Assembly: GCA_002337055.1 (NCBI GenBank)
Contig: DDFG01000005.1
Coordinates: 706,222 to 770,221, forward strand
Reading direction: 5' to 3'
Length of the DNA stretch: 64,000 bases
Source of the DNA: Betaproteobacteria bacterium UBA1934
Lineage (GTDB): Bacteria > Pseudomonadota > Gammaproteobacteria > Burkholderiales > Rhodocyclaceae
Under the pieces are notes generated by a model, which saw only the letters and a list, made by a program, of their open reading frames with translations, was not told the origin of the DNA and searched no databases. How positions within the stretch are numbered: position 1 is the stretch's first letter; each line of letters opens with the position of its first letter. Shown one piece after another: positions 8,165 to 16,958 of the stretch. Made by a program: the position numbers and the translations under genes.

Positions 8165-9310
8165 CTAGAAGGCCAGTTTGCCCTGAGCGCCGGGTTCCTC
8201 GCTCGCCGCCGCCAGCGGGACAAGGTTGCCGGCACGCACGCCGAGCAGGCGCAGGCGCTGGTCGAACGGAATACGTTTGAGGCATTCGCCGGCGGCGCGG
8301 CGAATGGCCGGCGCGTCGGCCACGGCGACAGGCAGCGTGAAATCGCGGGTCACCGCGCGAAAATCCGCGAAGCGCAGTTTGATGCCGATGGTGCGACCGG
8401 CATAGCCCTTCCGTTGCAGATCGCCCGCCAGTCGGGTGCAGAGATCGGTGAAGATGCCCGACAGCGCGGCGCGATCCCGCTGCACGTCGAGATCACGCTC
8501 GAAGGTGGTCTCGCGGCTGATCGATTTGGGTTCGGCGTCGGTCGATAACGGGCGCTCGTCGATGCCGTGTGCGACTTCGTGCAGCCAGCGCCCGCTGTGC
8601 GCGCCGAAATGGCGGACCAACCGGTCGACGGGTGTGGCGGCGAGTTCGCCGATGCTGTGGATGCCGAGGCGGGCGAGTTTTTCGCCAGCCTTGGGGCCGA
8701 TGCCGTTGATTTTGCGCACCGGCAGCGGCCAGATGCGCGCCGGAATTTCGTCGGGCGCGAGCAGGGTGATGCCGTTCGGCTTCTTGAGATCGGAGCACAG
8801 CTTGGCCAGCATCTTGTTGACGCTGACGCCCAGCGAGCACGTCAACCCGGTGGCGTCGCGCACGGCGGCTTGCAGGCGCTCTGCCAAAGCCATGTCGTCG
8901 TCGGGACGGGCGCAGAAGTCGAGATAGATTTCATCGATGCCGCGATCTTCGATGGTCGGGACGACGGCCGCGACGGCGGCCTTGAAGGTGCGCGAGTAGT
9001 GCCGGTAGGCGTCGAAATCGGGGGGCAACAGCACCGCGTCGGGTGCCAGTGCCGCCGATTTCATCAGCCCCATGCCGGAATGGACGCCCAGTGCCCGCGC
9101 CTCATACGTTGAGGTGGTAACGACACCGCGCCCCACATAGTCGCGCAGGCGGGCGTAAACGCGGCGGCCATCCGGTCCCATGTGCGGCTGATGCGCGCGT
9201 CCGCCGCCGACCACGACTGCCTCGCCCCGTAGATCGGGGTAGCGCAGCAGTTCGACCGACGCGAAGAAGGCGTCCATGTCGAGGTGGGCAATGCGGCGAT
9301 AACTGGACAT
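8165..9310 (-). CDS. dinB: DNA polymerase IV (Y-family translesion polymerase)
   Basis: A 381-residue Y-family polymerase. The catalytic motif LDMDAFFASVE lies at the N terminus with the aromatic steric-gate region, and DEIYLDF supplies the other acidic residues. Two helix-hairpin-helix-like stretches (GIGPKAGEKLARLG) and a little-finger domain follow. Between the first strand and VVTTSTYEARALG there is an insertion of about 25 residues relative to E. coli DinB, a variant I associate with betaproteobacterial enzymes. It bypasses DNA lesions without a proofreading domain. A LexA-box-like palindrome overlaps the start codon, which fits SOS control. Confidence 0.93.
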   Translation of the reverse strand: MSSYRRIAHLDMDAFFASVELLRYPDLRGEAVVVGGGRAHQPHMGPDGRRVYARLRDYVGRGVVTTSTYEARALGVHSGMGLMKSAALAPDAVLLPPDFDAYRHYSRTFKAAVAAVVPTIEDRGIDEIYLDFCARPDDDMALAERLQAAVRDATGLTCSLGVSVNKMLAKLCSDLKKPNGITLLAPDEIPARIWPLPVRKINGIGPKAGEKLARLGIHSIGELAATPVDRLVRHFGAHSGRWLHEVAHGIDERPLSTDAEPKSISRETTFERDLDVQRDRAALSGIFTDLCTRLAGDLQRKGYAGRTIGIKLRFADFRAVTRDFTLPVAVADAPAIRRAAGECLKRIPFDQRLRLLGVRAGNLVPLAAASEEPGAQGKLAF

Positions 9311-9318
9311 GTATCCAG
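9303..9318 (-). promoter_or_regulatory. Candidate LexA (SOS) box at dinB
   Basis: CTGGACATGTATCCAG matches the E. coli SOS box CTGTATATATATACAG at 12 of 16 positions. It is embedded in a perfect 7-bp-arm inverted repeat (9301-9320) centred just upstream of the dinB start codon at 9308-9310. The half-sites read CTGG rather than CTGT, so binding is uncertain. Confidence 0.45.
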
Positions 9319-9347
9319 TTTATCACGCAAAATGGGGAAATGAAGAC

Positions 9348-10394
9348 CTACTCGACCGTATCGAGCGCCTCTCGTGTTTCCAGTCGTTGACGCAGGGCGC
9401 GCGTGACCTGGATGCGACCTTCGGCGTCGACGCGCAGCACCATGCCGACCCCCAGCTTGCGTGCCATTGCTTGCCAGCCGTCGGTGCCGGCGATGAAGAG
9501 GGGTTTCGAGAGGGCGTCGGAGTAGGTACCCGCCTTGGCGCCGGCCGGGATCACGATGGTGAGCGCGCGGGTATGACTGGCGGGCCAACCCGACCGCGGA
9601 TCGATCAGATGCGGATAGCGCTTGCCTTCCAGCTCGAAGTAGCGCTGGTAGTCGCCGGAAGTGCCGATGGCTTCGCCGTCCTCGAGCTCCAGCGCCGCCA
9701 GCGGCCCCGGCTGGCGTGGATGCTGGATGCCCACCTTCCATTTGCGGCCGTGCTTGTTGCCGAGCGCGAGTACATTGCCGCCAATGTTGATGAGGGCGTT
9801 GTGAATGCCTTCCTGTTTGAGAATGGCGGCGGCGCGGTCGAGCGCCACGCCTTTCAGGTAACCGCCAAAATCGAGCGCGACAGCCCGATTGCCGCTACTG
9901 ACCGTATTGCCCTCGATGCGGATGTCGGCAACGCTGGGCTTTTGGGCAACCAGTTTGGCAAGGGCGGCGGGGTCGGGCAATTGCGCCTTGAACTCGTCGG
10001 CCTGAAATCCCCACAGCGCAATCAGGCGGCCGATGCCGGGATCGAACAGGTGGTCGCCACGCTCGGCCAGTTCGGCCGCTTCGCGGATGAAAGCGGCCAG
10101 TTCCGGGGTGACGGTTCGGGGTTGCCCCTTTGCCAGCGATTCGTTGAGGCTGAACAGTTCCGAGGGTTGCCAGGCATGGTATTCGCGGTGCAGCCGCTCG
10201 AATTCGCGCAGCACCGTGTTGATCGCATGGCGAGCCTTGGCCTCGTCGCCATCGGCAACGAGGACTTCGACGCGGGTGCCGAAAACATACGCCTCCTGCT
10301 GCTGCATCTGCGGGCGCACGCACGCCGGGAGCAAGACCAGGCCGAGCAGCCCTGCTGCCAGGGCGACCGCACGCCATGCGCGCACCGGGCTCAT
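9348..10394 (-). CDS. apbE: FAD:protein FMN transferase (ApbE family lipoprotein)
   Basis: A 348-residue protein with a signal sequence and lipobox ending LLPAC, so it is probably a periplasmic lipoprotein. The family attaches FMN covalently to threonine of flavoproteins such as NqrB/NqrC and RnfG. Recognised motifs are FGTRVEV near the mature N terminus, DFGGYLKGVALDRA, INIGGNVLALG, and HLIDPRSGWP, with the late metal-site region AGTYSDALSKPLF. The start at 10394 forms an ATGA overlap with the gshA stop, so the two are co-transcribed. No NQR or RNF target gene is in the window. Confidence 0.92.
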   Translation of the reverse strand: MSPVRAWRAVALAAGLLGLVLLPACVRPQMQQQEAYVFGTRVEVLVADGDEAKARHAINTVLREFERLHREYHAWQPSELFSLNESLAKGQPRTVTPELAAFIREAAELAERGDHLFDPGIGRLIALWGFQADEFKAQLPDPAALAKLVAQKPSVADIRIEGNTVSSGNRAVALDFGGYLKGVALDRAAAILKQEGIHNALINIGGNVLALGNKHGRKWKVGIQHPRQPGPLAALELEDGEAIGTSGDYQRYFELEGKRYPHLIDPRSGWPASHTRALTIVIPAGAKAGTYSDALSKPLFIAGTDGWQAMARKLGVGMVLRVDAEGRIQVTRALRQRLETREALDTVE

Positions 10395-11671
10395 TCGGGC
10401 GCCATGCGTTCGAGTTCGATGGCGGCGGCGAGACAGGCCAGACGGCCGACCACGCCGTAAGCGTAAAAGCGGTTGGGCGGCGCGTCCGGGTTGCAACAGG
10501 CGTAGTCGGGCAGGTTGCAGCCGGTGGTGAAGGCCAGCGGCTCGAACTGCATGCCCGGCGCGTTAAGGTTCTCGTCCTTGCCGCGCGCCGTGTGCACGCG
10601 GTAGAAGCCGCCGACGACATAGCGGTCGATCATGTAGATGACCGGCTCGGCAACCGCGTCGCGGACCGTCTCGAAGGTATGCACGCCTTCCTGGATCAGC
10701 ACCTCGCTGACTTCCAGGCCTTCCTTGACCACGCTCATCTTGTTGCGCTGCTTGCGGTTGAGGCCGACCACTTCGGAGGCATCTTTGACCGTCATCACAC
10801 CCATGCCGTAGGTGCCGGCGTCGGCCTTGACGACGACATAGGGCGTTTCGGAAATACCGTATTCGCGATACTTCTCGCGCACGATTTCGAGCACCGCGTC
10901 GACGTTGGCGCGCAGGCATTCCTCACCCTGCCGGCCCTGAAAATCGACGGCGCGGCAAACCGAAAAGGCCGGGTTGATGCGCCAGGGATCGATGCCGATA
11001 GCCGTGGCGAAATCCTGCGCGACCTGATCGTAGGCTGCGAAATGGTTGGATTTGCGGCGCACTGCCCAGGCGGCGTGCAGCGGCGGCAGGATATATTGCT
11101 CGTCCAGCCCTTGCAGCATGGGCGGGATGCCCGCCGACATGTCGTTGTTGAGCAGCACGGCGCAGGGATCGCAGCCTTCGACGCCCAGGCGGTTGCCGGT
11201 GCGCTTCAGCGGTTCGAGCAGCAACTGTTCGCCGTTGGGCAGATCGACCGGCGTCGGCGCGGTGATCTCGGGCAACAGGCTGCCGATGCGTACGTTGAGG
11301 CCGGTGAGACGCAGGATGCTGGCGAGCTTGGCTACGTTTTGCAGGTAGAACTGGTTGCGCGTGTGGTTCTCGGGCACCAGTACGATGCTGCGCGCTTCCG
11401 GGCAGATCTTCTCGATGGCGCTCATCGCTGCCTGCACGCAGAGCGGCAGGAAGGACGGATTGAGGTTGTTGAAACCGCCGGGGAAAAGGTTGGTATCGAC
11501 CGGCGCCAGCTTGAAGCCGGAATTGCGCAGGTCGCAGCTCGAATAGAAGGGTGGTGTGTGTTCCAGCCATTGGCCGCGCAGCCAGCGTTCGATGGCGGTG
11601 GCGTTTTCGAGAAAGCGTTGTTCGAGTTCGAGAATCGGGCCGGTGAGGGCGGTGGTCAGATGAGGAACCAT
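10391..11671 (-). CDS. gshA: Glutamate-cysteine ligase, type IV (Acidithiobacillus-like GshA)
   Basis: This 426-residue protein belongs to the glutamate-cysteine ligase branch first described in acidithiobacilli and common in betaproteobacteria. It has no clear similarity to the E. coli enzyme. Recognisable stretches are SSCDLRNSGFKLAPVDTNLFPGGFNNL near the N terminus and VVKADAGTYGMGVMTVKDA in the ATP-grasp-like part. It makes gamma-glutamylcysteine, the first step of glutathione synthesis. The next enzyme, gshB, is not downstream. Instead apbE overlaps the stop codon by 4 bases. Confidence 0.9.
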   Translation of the reverse strand: MVPHLTTALTGPILELEQRFLENATAIERWLRGQWLEHTPPFYSSCDLRNSGFKLAPVDTNLFPGGFNNLNPSFLPLCVQAAMSAIEKICPEARSIVLVPENHTRNQFYLQNVAKLASILRLTGLNVRIGSLLPEITAPTPVDLPNGEQLLLEPLKRTGNRLGVEGCDPCAVLLNNDMSAGIPPMLQGLDEQYILPPLHAAWAVRRKSNHFAAYDQVAQDFATAIGIDPWRINPAFSVCRAVDFQGRQGEECLRANVDAVLEIVREKYREYGISETPYVVVKADAGTYGMGVMTVKDASEVVGLNRKQRNKMSVVKEGLEVSEVLIQEGVHTFETVRDAVAEPVIYMIDRYVVGGFYRVHTARGKDENLNAPGMQFEPLAFTTGCNLPDYACCNPDAPPNRFYAYGVVGRLACLAAAIELERMAPE

Positions 11672-11703
11672 ACGGGCGGTGTCTGAATGGGCAGGCGCCT
11701 ATC

Positions 11704-12921
11704 TTACACCGCGCCCGGCAGGAAGGCGCGGAAGCCCGCCGGTAGCGGCGCATGCTCCAGGCTGCGCTGGGTGAACAGGTAGCGGCCGTCGCAGACGAAA
11801 CCGAGTTCGGCCCAATCGACCACGTTGAGCGCGTCGGTCAGGGCAGCCAGGTCGATGCCGGGACGGTGCGGAAACAGGGCAAGCACGGCGCCGTCGAAAT
11901 GCCGGCACTCGTGCAGAAAGAAGGGTCGGGGCCGGCGTGTGCGGCCGTTAACGTAGATGCGCGGCGCGTCGGATTCGGGGTAGCCGCGCCCCCAGGTCCA
12001 CCAGTTGCGCTCGTCGAACGGCCGGACGCGGCGGGCGATCAGGCGATCCTTGTGCGGCAGCAGGGCCGGGTCGGGGGCCGTCGAACCGGGGGCCTGCCAG
12101 AGCATGCGGCGGGTGCGGCCGGTGCTGACCGTTTCGGAACAGACGAAATCGCGGTTGCCGGGCAGGGCGGCATACAGGTCGTCGGCACCCGAGACGCCGC
12201 CGACCTTGACCGAGAACAGGTCGCGCACATGCAGATCGTAGGCGGTGCGCGCAAACATCAGATGACCGCCGGCCTCGACGAACTGTCGCGTGTGCCAGCG
12301 CAGATGCGGCAGGGCGAGTGCGAGATCGTCGCCGGCGCCGGCTTCCGCAAAGCGCGTTTCACGTGAAACCGTCCCCAGCTCGAAGCGCCAGATCAGACAG
12401 TTGGGAACGGCCCCGGCAAAGACCCGCGCATCGCCCAGCTCGACCGCATCGGTAATCGTGCCCAGTTGCGCCAGCCAGCGGTTGAGCTTGACCGACGAGG
12501 TCGTCTTGAGGAAATCGCGCGGGGTGATGAAGATCAGTTCGCCGCCCGGTTCGAGATGCCGGACGGCCTTTTCGATGAAGAACAGGTACAGGTTGGCGCG
12601 CGCATCGAGCAGCGGCGAATCGAGCAGATCGCGGGTTTCCGGGCGGATGTCCTGATGGCGGACATAGGGCGGGTTGCCGATGATGGTCGCAAAACGCTCG
12701 CGTTCGGGGTAGGCGAAAAAATCCTGTACCCGCGCACCTGGCGGCGCATGCCGGGCGTCGGCCTCGATGGCGACGCAGCCGGGCAGGCGGGAGGAAAAGG
12801 CGCCATTCCCGGCCGAAGGCTCCAGCACGCGACCGCGGTTGCGCCGCAGGCCGAGCATCAGGTCGACCACGCAATCCGGGGTGAAAACCTGACCGAGTTG
12901 AACGACATCCTTGGGCGACAT
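11704..12921 (-). CDS. Orphan N6-adenine DNA methyltransferase (NPPY type)
   Basis: A 405-residue methyltransferase. LGQVFTP near residue 10 begins the AdoMet fold, VLEPSAGNGAFSSRL is motif I, and IIGNPPYVRHQD is the NPPY catalytic motif of N6-adenine methylases. The C-terminal part resembles a target-recognition region of the Eco57I/TaqI kind. No restriction enzyme is adjacent, so it is either solitary or regulatory. The ATG at 12921 is used. A TTG at 12939 would add six residues. A parS-like sequence lies inside the gene (12355-12370) and encodes Val-Ser-Arg-Glu-Thr. Confidence 0.85.
   Translation of the reverse strand: MSPKDVVQLGQVFTPDCVVDLMLGLRRNRGRVLEPSAGNGAFSSRLPGCVAIEADARHAPPGARVQDFFAYPERERFATIIGNPPYVRHQDIRPETRDLLDSPLLDARANLYLFFIEKAVRHLEPGGELIFITPRDFLKTTSSVKLNRWLAQLGTITDAVELGDARVFAGAVPNCLIWRFELGTVSRETRFAEAGAGDDLALALPHLRWHTRQFVEAGGHLMFARTAYDLHVRDLFSVKVGGVSGADDLYAALPGNRDFVCSETVSTGRTRRMLWQAPGSTAPDPALLPHKDRLIARRVRPFDERNWWTWGRGYPESDAPRIYVNGRTRRPRPFFLHECRHFDGAVLALFPHRPGIDLAALTDALNVVDWAELGFVCDGRYLFTQRSLEHAPLPAGFRAFLPGAV
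12355..12370. promoter_or_regulatory. parS-like ParB-binding site
   Basis: CGTTTCACGTGAAACC contains the perfect 14-bp palindrome GTTTCACGTGAAAC, the core of the bacterial chromosome parS consensus. It lies inside the methyltransferase gene. Confidence 0.75.
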
Positions 12922-13011
12922 GGGCGAGAATCGGAACAAATGGGAAGCGGCGCGCCCCGATTATAGTGGCGGGCGCTCGCGCCGTGGGGGTGTCGTCGTC
13001 GCCAACCCGGG

Positions 13012-13878
13012 TCAGTCGCGGACCGACAGTACCGGCTGCGTCTCGCTTTCCGACACCAGCACGGTCAGGAGGTTGGTGACCAGCTTGACCCGATCCGCTT
13101 CCGACAGCGTGACGACGCCGGCCTGCTGCAACTCTTCCAGCGCCTGCTTGACCATGCCGACCGCGCCTTCGACGATGCGCTGGCGGGCGGCGATGACCGC
13201 TTCGGCCTGCTGGCGGCGCAACATGGCGCCGGCGATTTCGGAGGCGTAGGCAAGGTGGGCGATCTTGGCCTCGATGATCTCCAGGCCGGCGAGCGTGACG
13301 TGTTCCTGTATGGTCTCGGTGAGCAGTTGCACGACCGCTTCCAGATCGCCTCGGAGTGAGTGCTTGCCCTCCTTGTCGCCATCGTAATAACGGGTGCTGG
13401 CAACAGCGCGCAAAGCCGATTCGCACTGGATGTGGATGAAGGCGGCGTAGTCCTCGACCGCGAAGGTGGCGCGGGCGGTATCGGCCACCCGCCAGGCGAT
13501 GACCGCGGCGATTTCAATCGGGTTGCCGGCCTTGTCGTTGACCTTCAGGGTGGGCGTGTTGAGGTTGGCGATGCGCAGCGACACCTTCTGGCGGGCGCAG
13601 AGCGGGTTGAGCCAGAAGAACCCATCTTCGCGCAGCGTGCCGGCATACTTACCGAAAAAGGTGAGCACCACGGCGATGTTCGGTTGCAGGATCACGAAGC
13701 CCTTGCCGAGGAACAACAGCACCGGAACCCCGACGATCAGGCGCAGCGGCGGGCCGCCGAAGGGCAGGGCCTGCACGGTGGTCCACAGCAGCCAGCCGAG
13801 GGCGGCGAGCCAGATCAGCAGGGCCAGCCAGCCCGACATGGCAAAGGCACTGCGTTCGTCGATATCCTGTCCGCTCAT
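13012..13878 (-). CDS. SPFH/band-7 domain membrane protein
   Basis: A 288-residue protein. Two hydrophobic segments near the N terminus (about 13-35 and 45-65) anchor it in the inner membrane. They are followed by an SPFH (stomatin/prohibitin) domain from about 70 to 210, with GTLREDGFFWLNPL and the typical IEAKIAHLAYASEIAGAML helix. A coiled region rich in Gln and Ala follows. Such proteins form membrane scaffolds with proteases or other partners. No NfeD or FtsH partner is adjacent. The ATG at 13878 has GGAG about 7 bases upstream. An in-frame TTG at 13890 overlaps that site and is unlikely. Confidence 0.85.
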   Translation of the reverse strand: MSGQDIDERSAFAMSGWLALLIWLAALGWLLWTTVQALPFGGPPLRLIVGVPVLLFLGKGFVILQPNIAVVLTFFGKYAGTLREDGFFWLNPLCARQKVSLRIANLNTPTLKVNDKAGNPIEIAAVIAWRVADTARATFAVEDYAAFIHIQCESALRAVASTRYYDGDKEGKHSLRGDLEAVVQLLTETIQEHVTLAGLEIIEAKIAHLAYASEIAGAMLRRQQAEAVIAARQRIVEGAVGMVKQALEELQQAGVVTLSEADRVKLVTNLLTVLVSESETQPVLSVRD

Positions 13879-13982
13879 GGCGTTCTCCAAGAGATTTGTG
13901 ACGCATTGTAGCCGAGTCGCCGGAAGTTGCCGGAAAACAGGTAAAATCCGCGTCTTTTCAAGAATTTGGATCAGGATTCGCC

Positions 13983-15605
13983 GTGCTCGTCGCCGCCAAC
14001 ATCACCATGCAGTTCGGGGCCAAGCCCCTCTTCGAAAACGTCAACGTCAAGTTCGGCGAGGGCTATCGCTACGGCCTGATCGGCGCCAACGGCGCCGGCA
14101 AATCCACCTTCATGAAAATTCTCTGCGGGGCGCTCGAAGCTTCCGCCGGCAATGTTTCCAAGGACCCGCATGAGCGCATGGCTTATCTGCGCCAGGATCA
14201 GTTTGCCTACGAGGATATGCGCGTGCTCGACGTGGTGCTGATGGGCCACGCCGAAATGTGGGCCTGCATGCAGGAGAAGGACGCCATCTACGCCAATCCG
14301 GAAGCGAGCGAGGACGACTACCTGCACGCCGCCGAGCTGGAATCGCACTTCGCCGAATACGGCGGCTACACGGCGGAATCGCGGGCCGGCGAGCTGTTGC
14401 TCGGGGTCGGCATCCCCACCGAACAGCACAACGGCCCGATGCGCGAAGTGGCGCCGGGCTGGAAGCTGCGCGTGCTGCTCTGCCAGGCGCTGTTCGCCAA
14501 TCCCGACATCCTGCTGCTCGACGAACCGACCAACAACCTCGACATCAACACCATCCGCTGGCTGGAAGACGTGCTCAACCAGCGCGAATCGACCATGATC
14601 ATCATCTCGCACGACCGCCACTTCCTGAACCAGGTCTGCACCCACATGGCCGATCTCGATTACGGCAAGATCACCACCTACGCCGGCAACTACGACGACT
14701 TCATGGAAGCCTCGGCGCTGGCCCGCGAACGCCAGTCGGCGGCCAACGCCAAGGCCAAGGAACGCATTGCCGAATTGCAGACCTTCGTGCGCCGCTTCTC
14801 GGCCAACGCCTCCAAGGCCAAGCAGGCCACCAGCCGCCTCAAGCTGATCGACAAGCTGAAGCCGGAAGACGTCAAACCCTCGTCGCGCCAGTACCCGTGG
14901 ATTCGCTTCGAGTTCGACGACAAGGACAAACTGCATCGGCAGGCGGTGGAAATCGAAAACCTCTCCTTCGCCTACGAAGGCGGCGAGCGCAAGATTTTTA
15001 ACAACCTGACCCTGACCATCCACGCCGGCGAGAAGATCGCGGTGATCGGCGAAAACGGCGTCGGCAAGACCACCCTGCTCAAGCTGCTGATGGGCGAACT
15101 GGCGCCGCAATTCGGCGCGCTGAAGTGGGCCGAGAAGGCCAAGCCGGGCTACTACGCGCAGGACCACGCCGCGCTGTTCGATTCCGACATCAGCCTGACC
15201 GACTGGATTGCCGAGGATGCGCGCGACTCGGCCGGCGAGGGCGGCGACGTCGAAACCCTGATCCGCGGCACGCTGGGTCGCCTGCTGTTTTCCGGCGACG
15301 AGGTGAAAAAGCCGGTGCGCGTCATCTCCGGCGGCGAACAGGGGCGGATGATTTTCGGCAAGCTGATGCTGGCGCGCGGCAACGTGCTGGTGATGGACGA
15401 ACCGACCAACCACCTGGACATGGAGTCCATCGAAGCGCTCAACACCGCGCTGGAAAAATTCACCGGCACCCTGGTCTTCGTCTCGCACGACCGCGAATTC
15501 GTCTCCTCACTCTCCACGCGTGTGATCGAGGTCAAGGGCGACGGGACGGTGGTCGATTACCTGGGCGGCTATGAGGAGTACTTGGCGAGTTTGGGGGTGG
15601 AGTGA
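13983..15605 (+). CDS. ybiT: ABC-F family ribosome-associated ATPase YbiT
   Basis: A soluble twin-ATPase of 540 residues without membrane segments. Walker A is GANGAGKST in domain 1 and GENGVGKTT in domain 2, and Walker B is ILLLDEPTNNLD and VLVMDEPTNHLD. The first signature is the atypical VAPGWKLRV in place of LSGG, a hallmark of the YbiT branch. The second is normal (ISGGEQGRM). ABC-F proteins act on the ribosome during translation. The start codon is GTG. It is a single gene, divergent from the band-7 gene, with a 104-base gap. Confidence 0.92.
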   Translation: MLVAANITMQFGAKPLFENVNVKFGEGYRYGLIGANGAGKSTFMKILCGALEASAGNVSKDPHERMAYLRQDQFAYEDMRVLDVVLMGHAEMWACMQEKDAIYANPEASEDDYLHAAELESHFAEYGGYTAESRAGELLLGVGIPTEQHNGPMREVAPGWKLRVLLCQALFANPDILLLDEPTNNLDINTIRWLEDVLNQRESTMIIISHDRHFLNQVCTHMADLDYGKITTYAGNYDDFMEASALARERQSAANAKAKERIAELQTFVRRFSANASKAKQATSRLKLIDKLKPEDVKPSSRQYPWIRFEFDDKDKLHRQAVEIENLSFAYEGGERKIFNNLTLTIHAGEKIAVIGENGVGKTTLLKLLMGELAPQFGALKWAEKAKPGYYAQDHAALFDSDISLTDWIAEDARDSAGEGGDVETLIRGTLGRLLFSGDEVKKPVRVISGGEQGRMIFGKLMLARGNVLVMDEPTNHLDMESIEALNTALEKFTGTLVFVSHDREFVSSLSTRVIEVKGDGTVVDYLGGYEEYLASLGVE

Positions 15606-15787
15606 CTATTGGGGCGCGCGCTTTCCATAGCCTGATCGCTTGGCTTGATCGATTCGGGTCTGTTAGCGATCGGCAAGAAACTATCTTTATGCAAATCCGT
15701 AGATTGTCGGCACAATGCAGACTTAATCTAACAGCATGTCGACTTAGTTAGCTGAATTTTGACTGGCCTTGCGTTTGCGCATATTCC
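15606..15787. other. AT-richer intergenic stretch before the S66 peptidase
   Basis: 182 bases without a gene. The composition is clearly more AT-rich than the surroundings, matching the peptidase gene that follows. A TTGACT hexamer occurs near 15759 but no paired -10 was found. No inverted repeats or target-site duplications were seen. Confidence 0.5.
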
Positions 15788-16846
15788 ATGAAAATAGATT
15801 TTCCAAAACCGCTTGCGGCTGGTGACTTGATCGCGATTACAGCACCATCATCCGGTGTTCCTGGACCATTGCATCCCCGTCTAGATTTGGCGATTGCCGT
15901 GCTGAGGCAACGTGGCTTCCGTGTTGTGGAAGGTGAGTGCCTACGCCAGCAGCTTAAGGGCACAAGCGCTACGCCGCAGCGGCGGGCTGCTGAGTTAATG
16001 CGGTTTCTCACTGATTCTGATGTTGCTGCGGTAATGCCGCCCTGGGGAGGTGAACTTGCAACCGAGTTGCTTGATCGACTTGACTTCAAGGTGCTGGCAT
16101 CTACACCGGCCAAGTGGTTTTCTGGATTCTCCGATCTGAGTACGCTGCATCTTCCGCTCACAACGATTGCAGGATGGGCCACCTTGCATGGCCCCAATCT
16201 TATGCAGCTCGGTGCTGCGGAACTTGACCGCACGACCGCTGGTGTATGGAATGTCCTCGCTTCCTCGCATCCTGCCGACGTTTGTCAGTATTCATCCAGT
16301 TCCTTCGAAACAGTTGGAGCAGACTGGACGAATACGCCAACCGCAGGTCTTATTCCAGGCAAACAAACACAGTGGAAGCGTCTCGACGGTTCTGCGACAC
16401 CGCTCAACATGCAAGGGCGGTTAATTGGTGGCTGCCTCGACTCAATTTCAAGGCTCGCAGGAACGTCATACGGCAACGTGCCTGCATTCATAAGATCATC
16501 GGGTACTGACGGGGTATTGCTTTACCTCGAAAACGCTGAATTGAAACCGTTCGAGCTTGCCCGCGCGTTGCACGGACTGGACAAGAATGGGTGGTTTGCT
16601 GATTTGCAAGGCGTTCTTCTTGGGAGGAGCGCCGCGCCTGACGCAAATTCGGCGGATGACTTTAGTTACATTGATGCCATACGATCAGTGCTAGGTGGTA
16701 TCCATTGCCCAGTGCTGTACGACCTGGACATTGGACACGTGCCACCCCAGCTCTCTTTAGTAAATGGGGCGCTAGCCAAGGTTGAGTTCTCCGGCGGCGC
16801 TGGCTCGATCATGCAGAAGCTGGGCGCGAATCATCTGTTCCAATAG
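15788..16846 (+). CDS. S66-family peptidase (LD-carboxypeptidase / MccF-like)
   Basis: A 352-residue S66 peptidase. The N-terminal half shows GDLIAITAPSSG, the PPWGGELATELLDRLDF loop, and the nucleophile elbow GFSDLSTLHL (catalytic Ser). The C-terminal half has GGCLDSISRLAGT, LYLENAELKPFELARAL and DIGHVPPQLSL, holding the expected Glu and His. Family members trim murein peptides (LdcA) or cleave microcin C-type nucleotide peptides (MccF). The long spacing and sequence favour the MccF-like side, but the substrate is not certain. The base composition is lower in GC than neighbouring genes and it stands alone, so recent transfer is likely. No ribosome site is evident. Confidence 0.85.
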   Translation: MKIDFPKPLAAGDLIAITAPSSGVPGPLHPRLDLAIAVLRQRGFRVVEGECLRQQLKGTSATPQRRAAELMRFLTDSDVAAVMPPWGGELATELLDRLDFKVLASTPAKWFSGFSDLSTLHLPLTTIAGWATLHGPNLMQLGAAELDRTTAGVWNVLASSHPADVCQYSSSSFETVGADWTNTPTAGLIPGKQTQWKRLDGSATPLNMQGRLIGGCLDSISRLAGTSYGNVPAFIRSSGTDGVLLYLENAELKPFELARALHGLDKNGWFADLQGVLLGRSAAPDANSADDFSYIDAIRSVLGGIHCPVLYDLDIGHVPPQLSLVNGALAKVEFSGGAGSIMQKLGANHLFQ

Positions 16847-16938
16847 ACGTCCATCGTCCGTAGTTTGACCACAGCCATTTCCATATACTGCTGGCTAATC
16901 CGGGTCGAGACGGTTATGTGCGACCAGTCTGGCAGCAA

Positions 16939-16954
16939 GAGGGCAACCGCCCTC
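16939..16954 (-). terminator. Hairpin downstream of leuA
   Basis: GAGGGC-AACC-GCCCTC forms a perfect 6-bp stem just past the leuA stop. No T run follows, so it may be only a 3' stabilising hairpin. Confidence 0.3.
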
Positions 16955-16958
16955 CCAT

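Noticed and set aside
13971..15488. 505-codon open frame opposite ybiT
   Set aside because: Shadow of an ABC-F gene with both ATPase cassettes intact on the plus strand.
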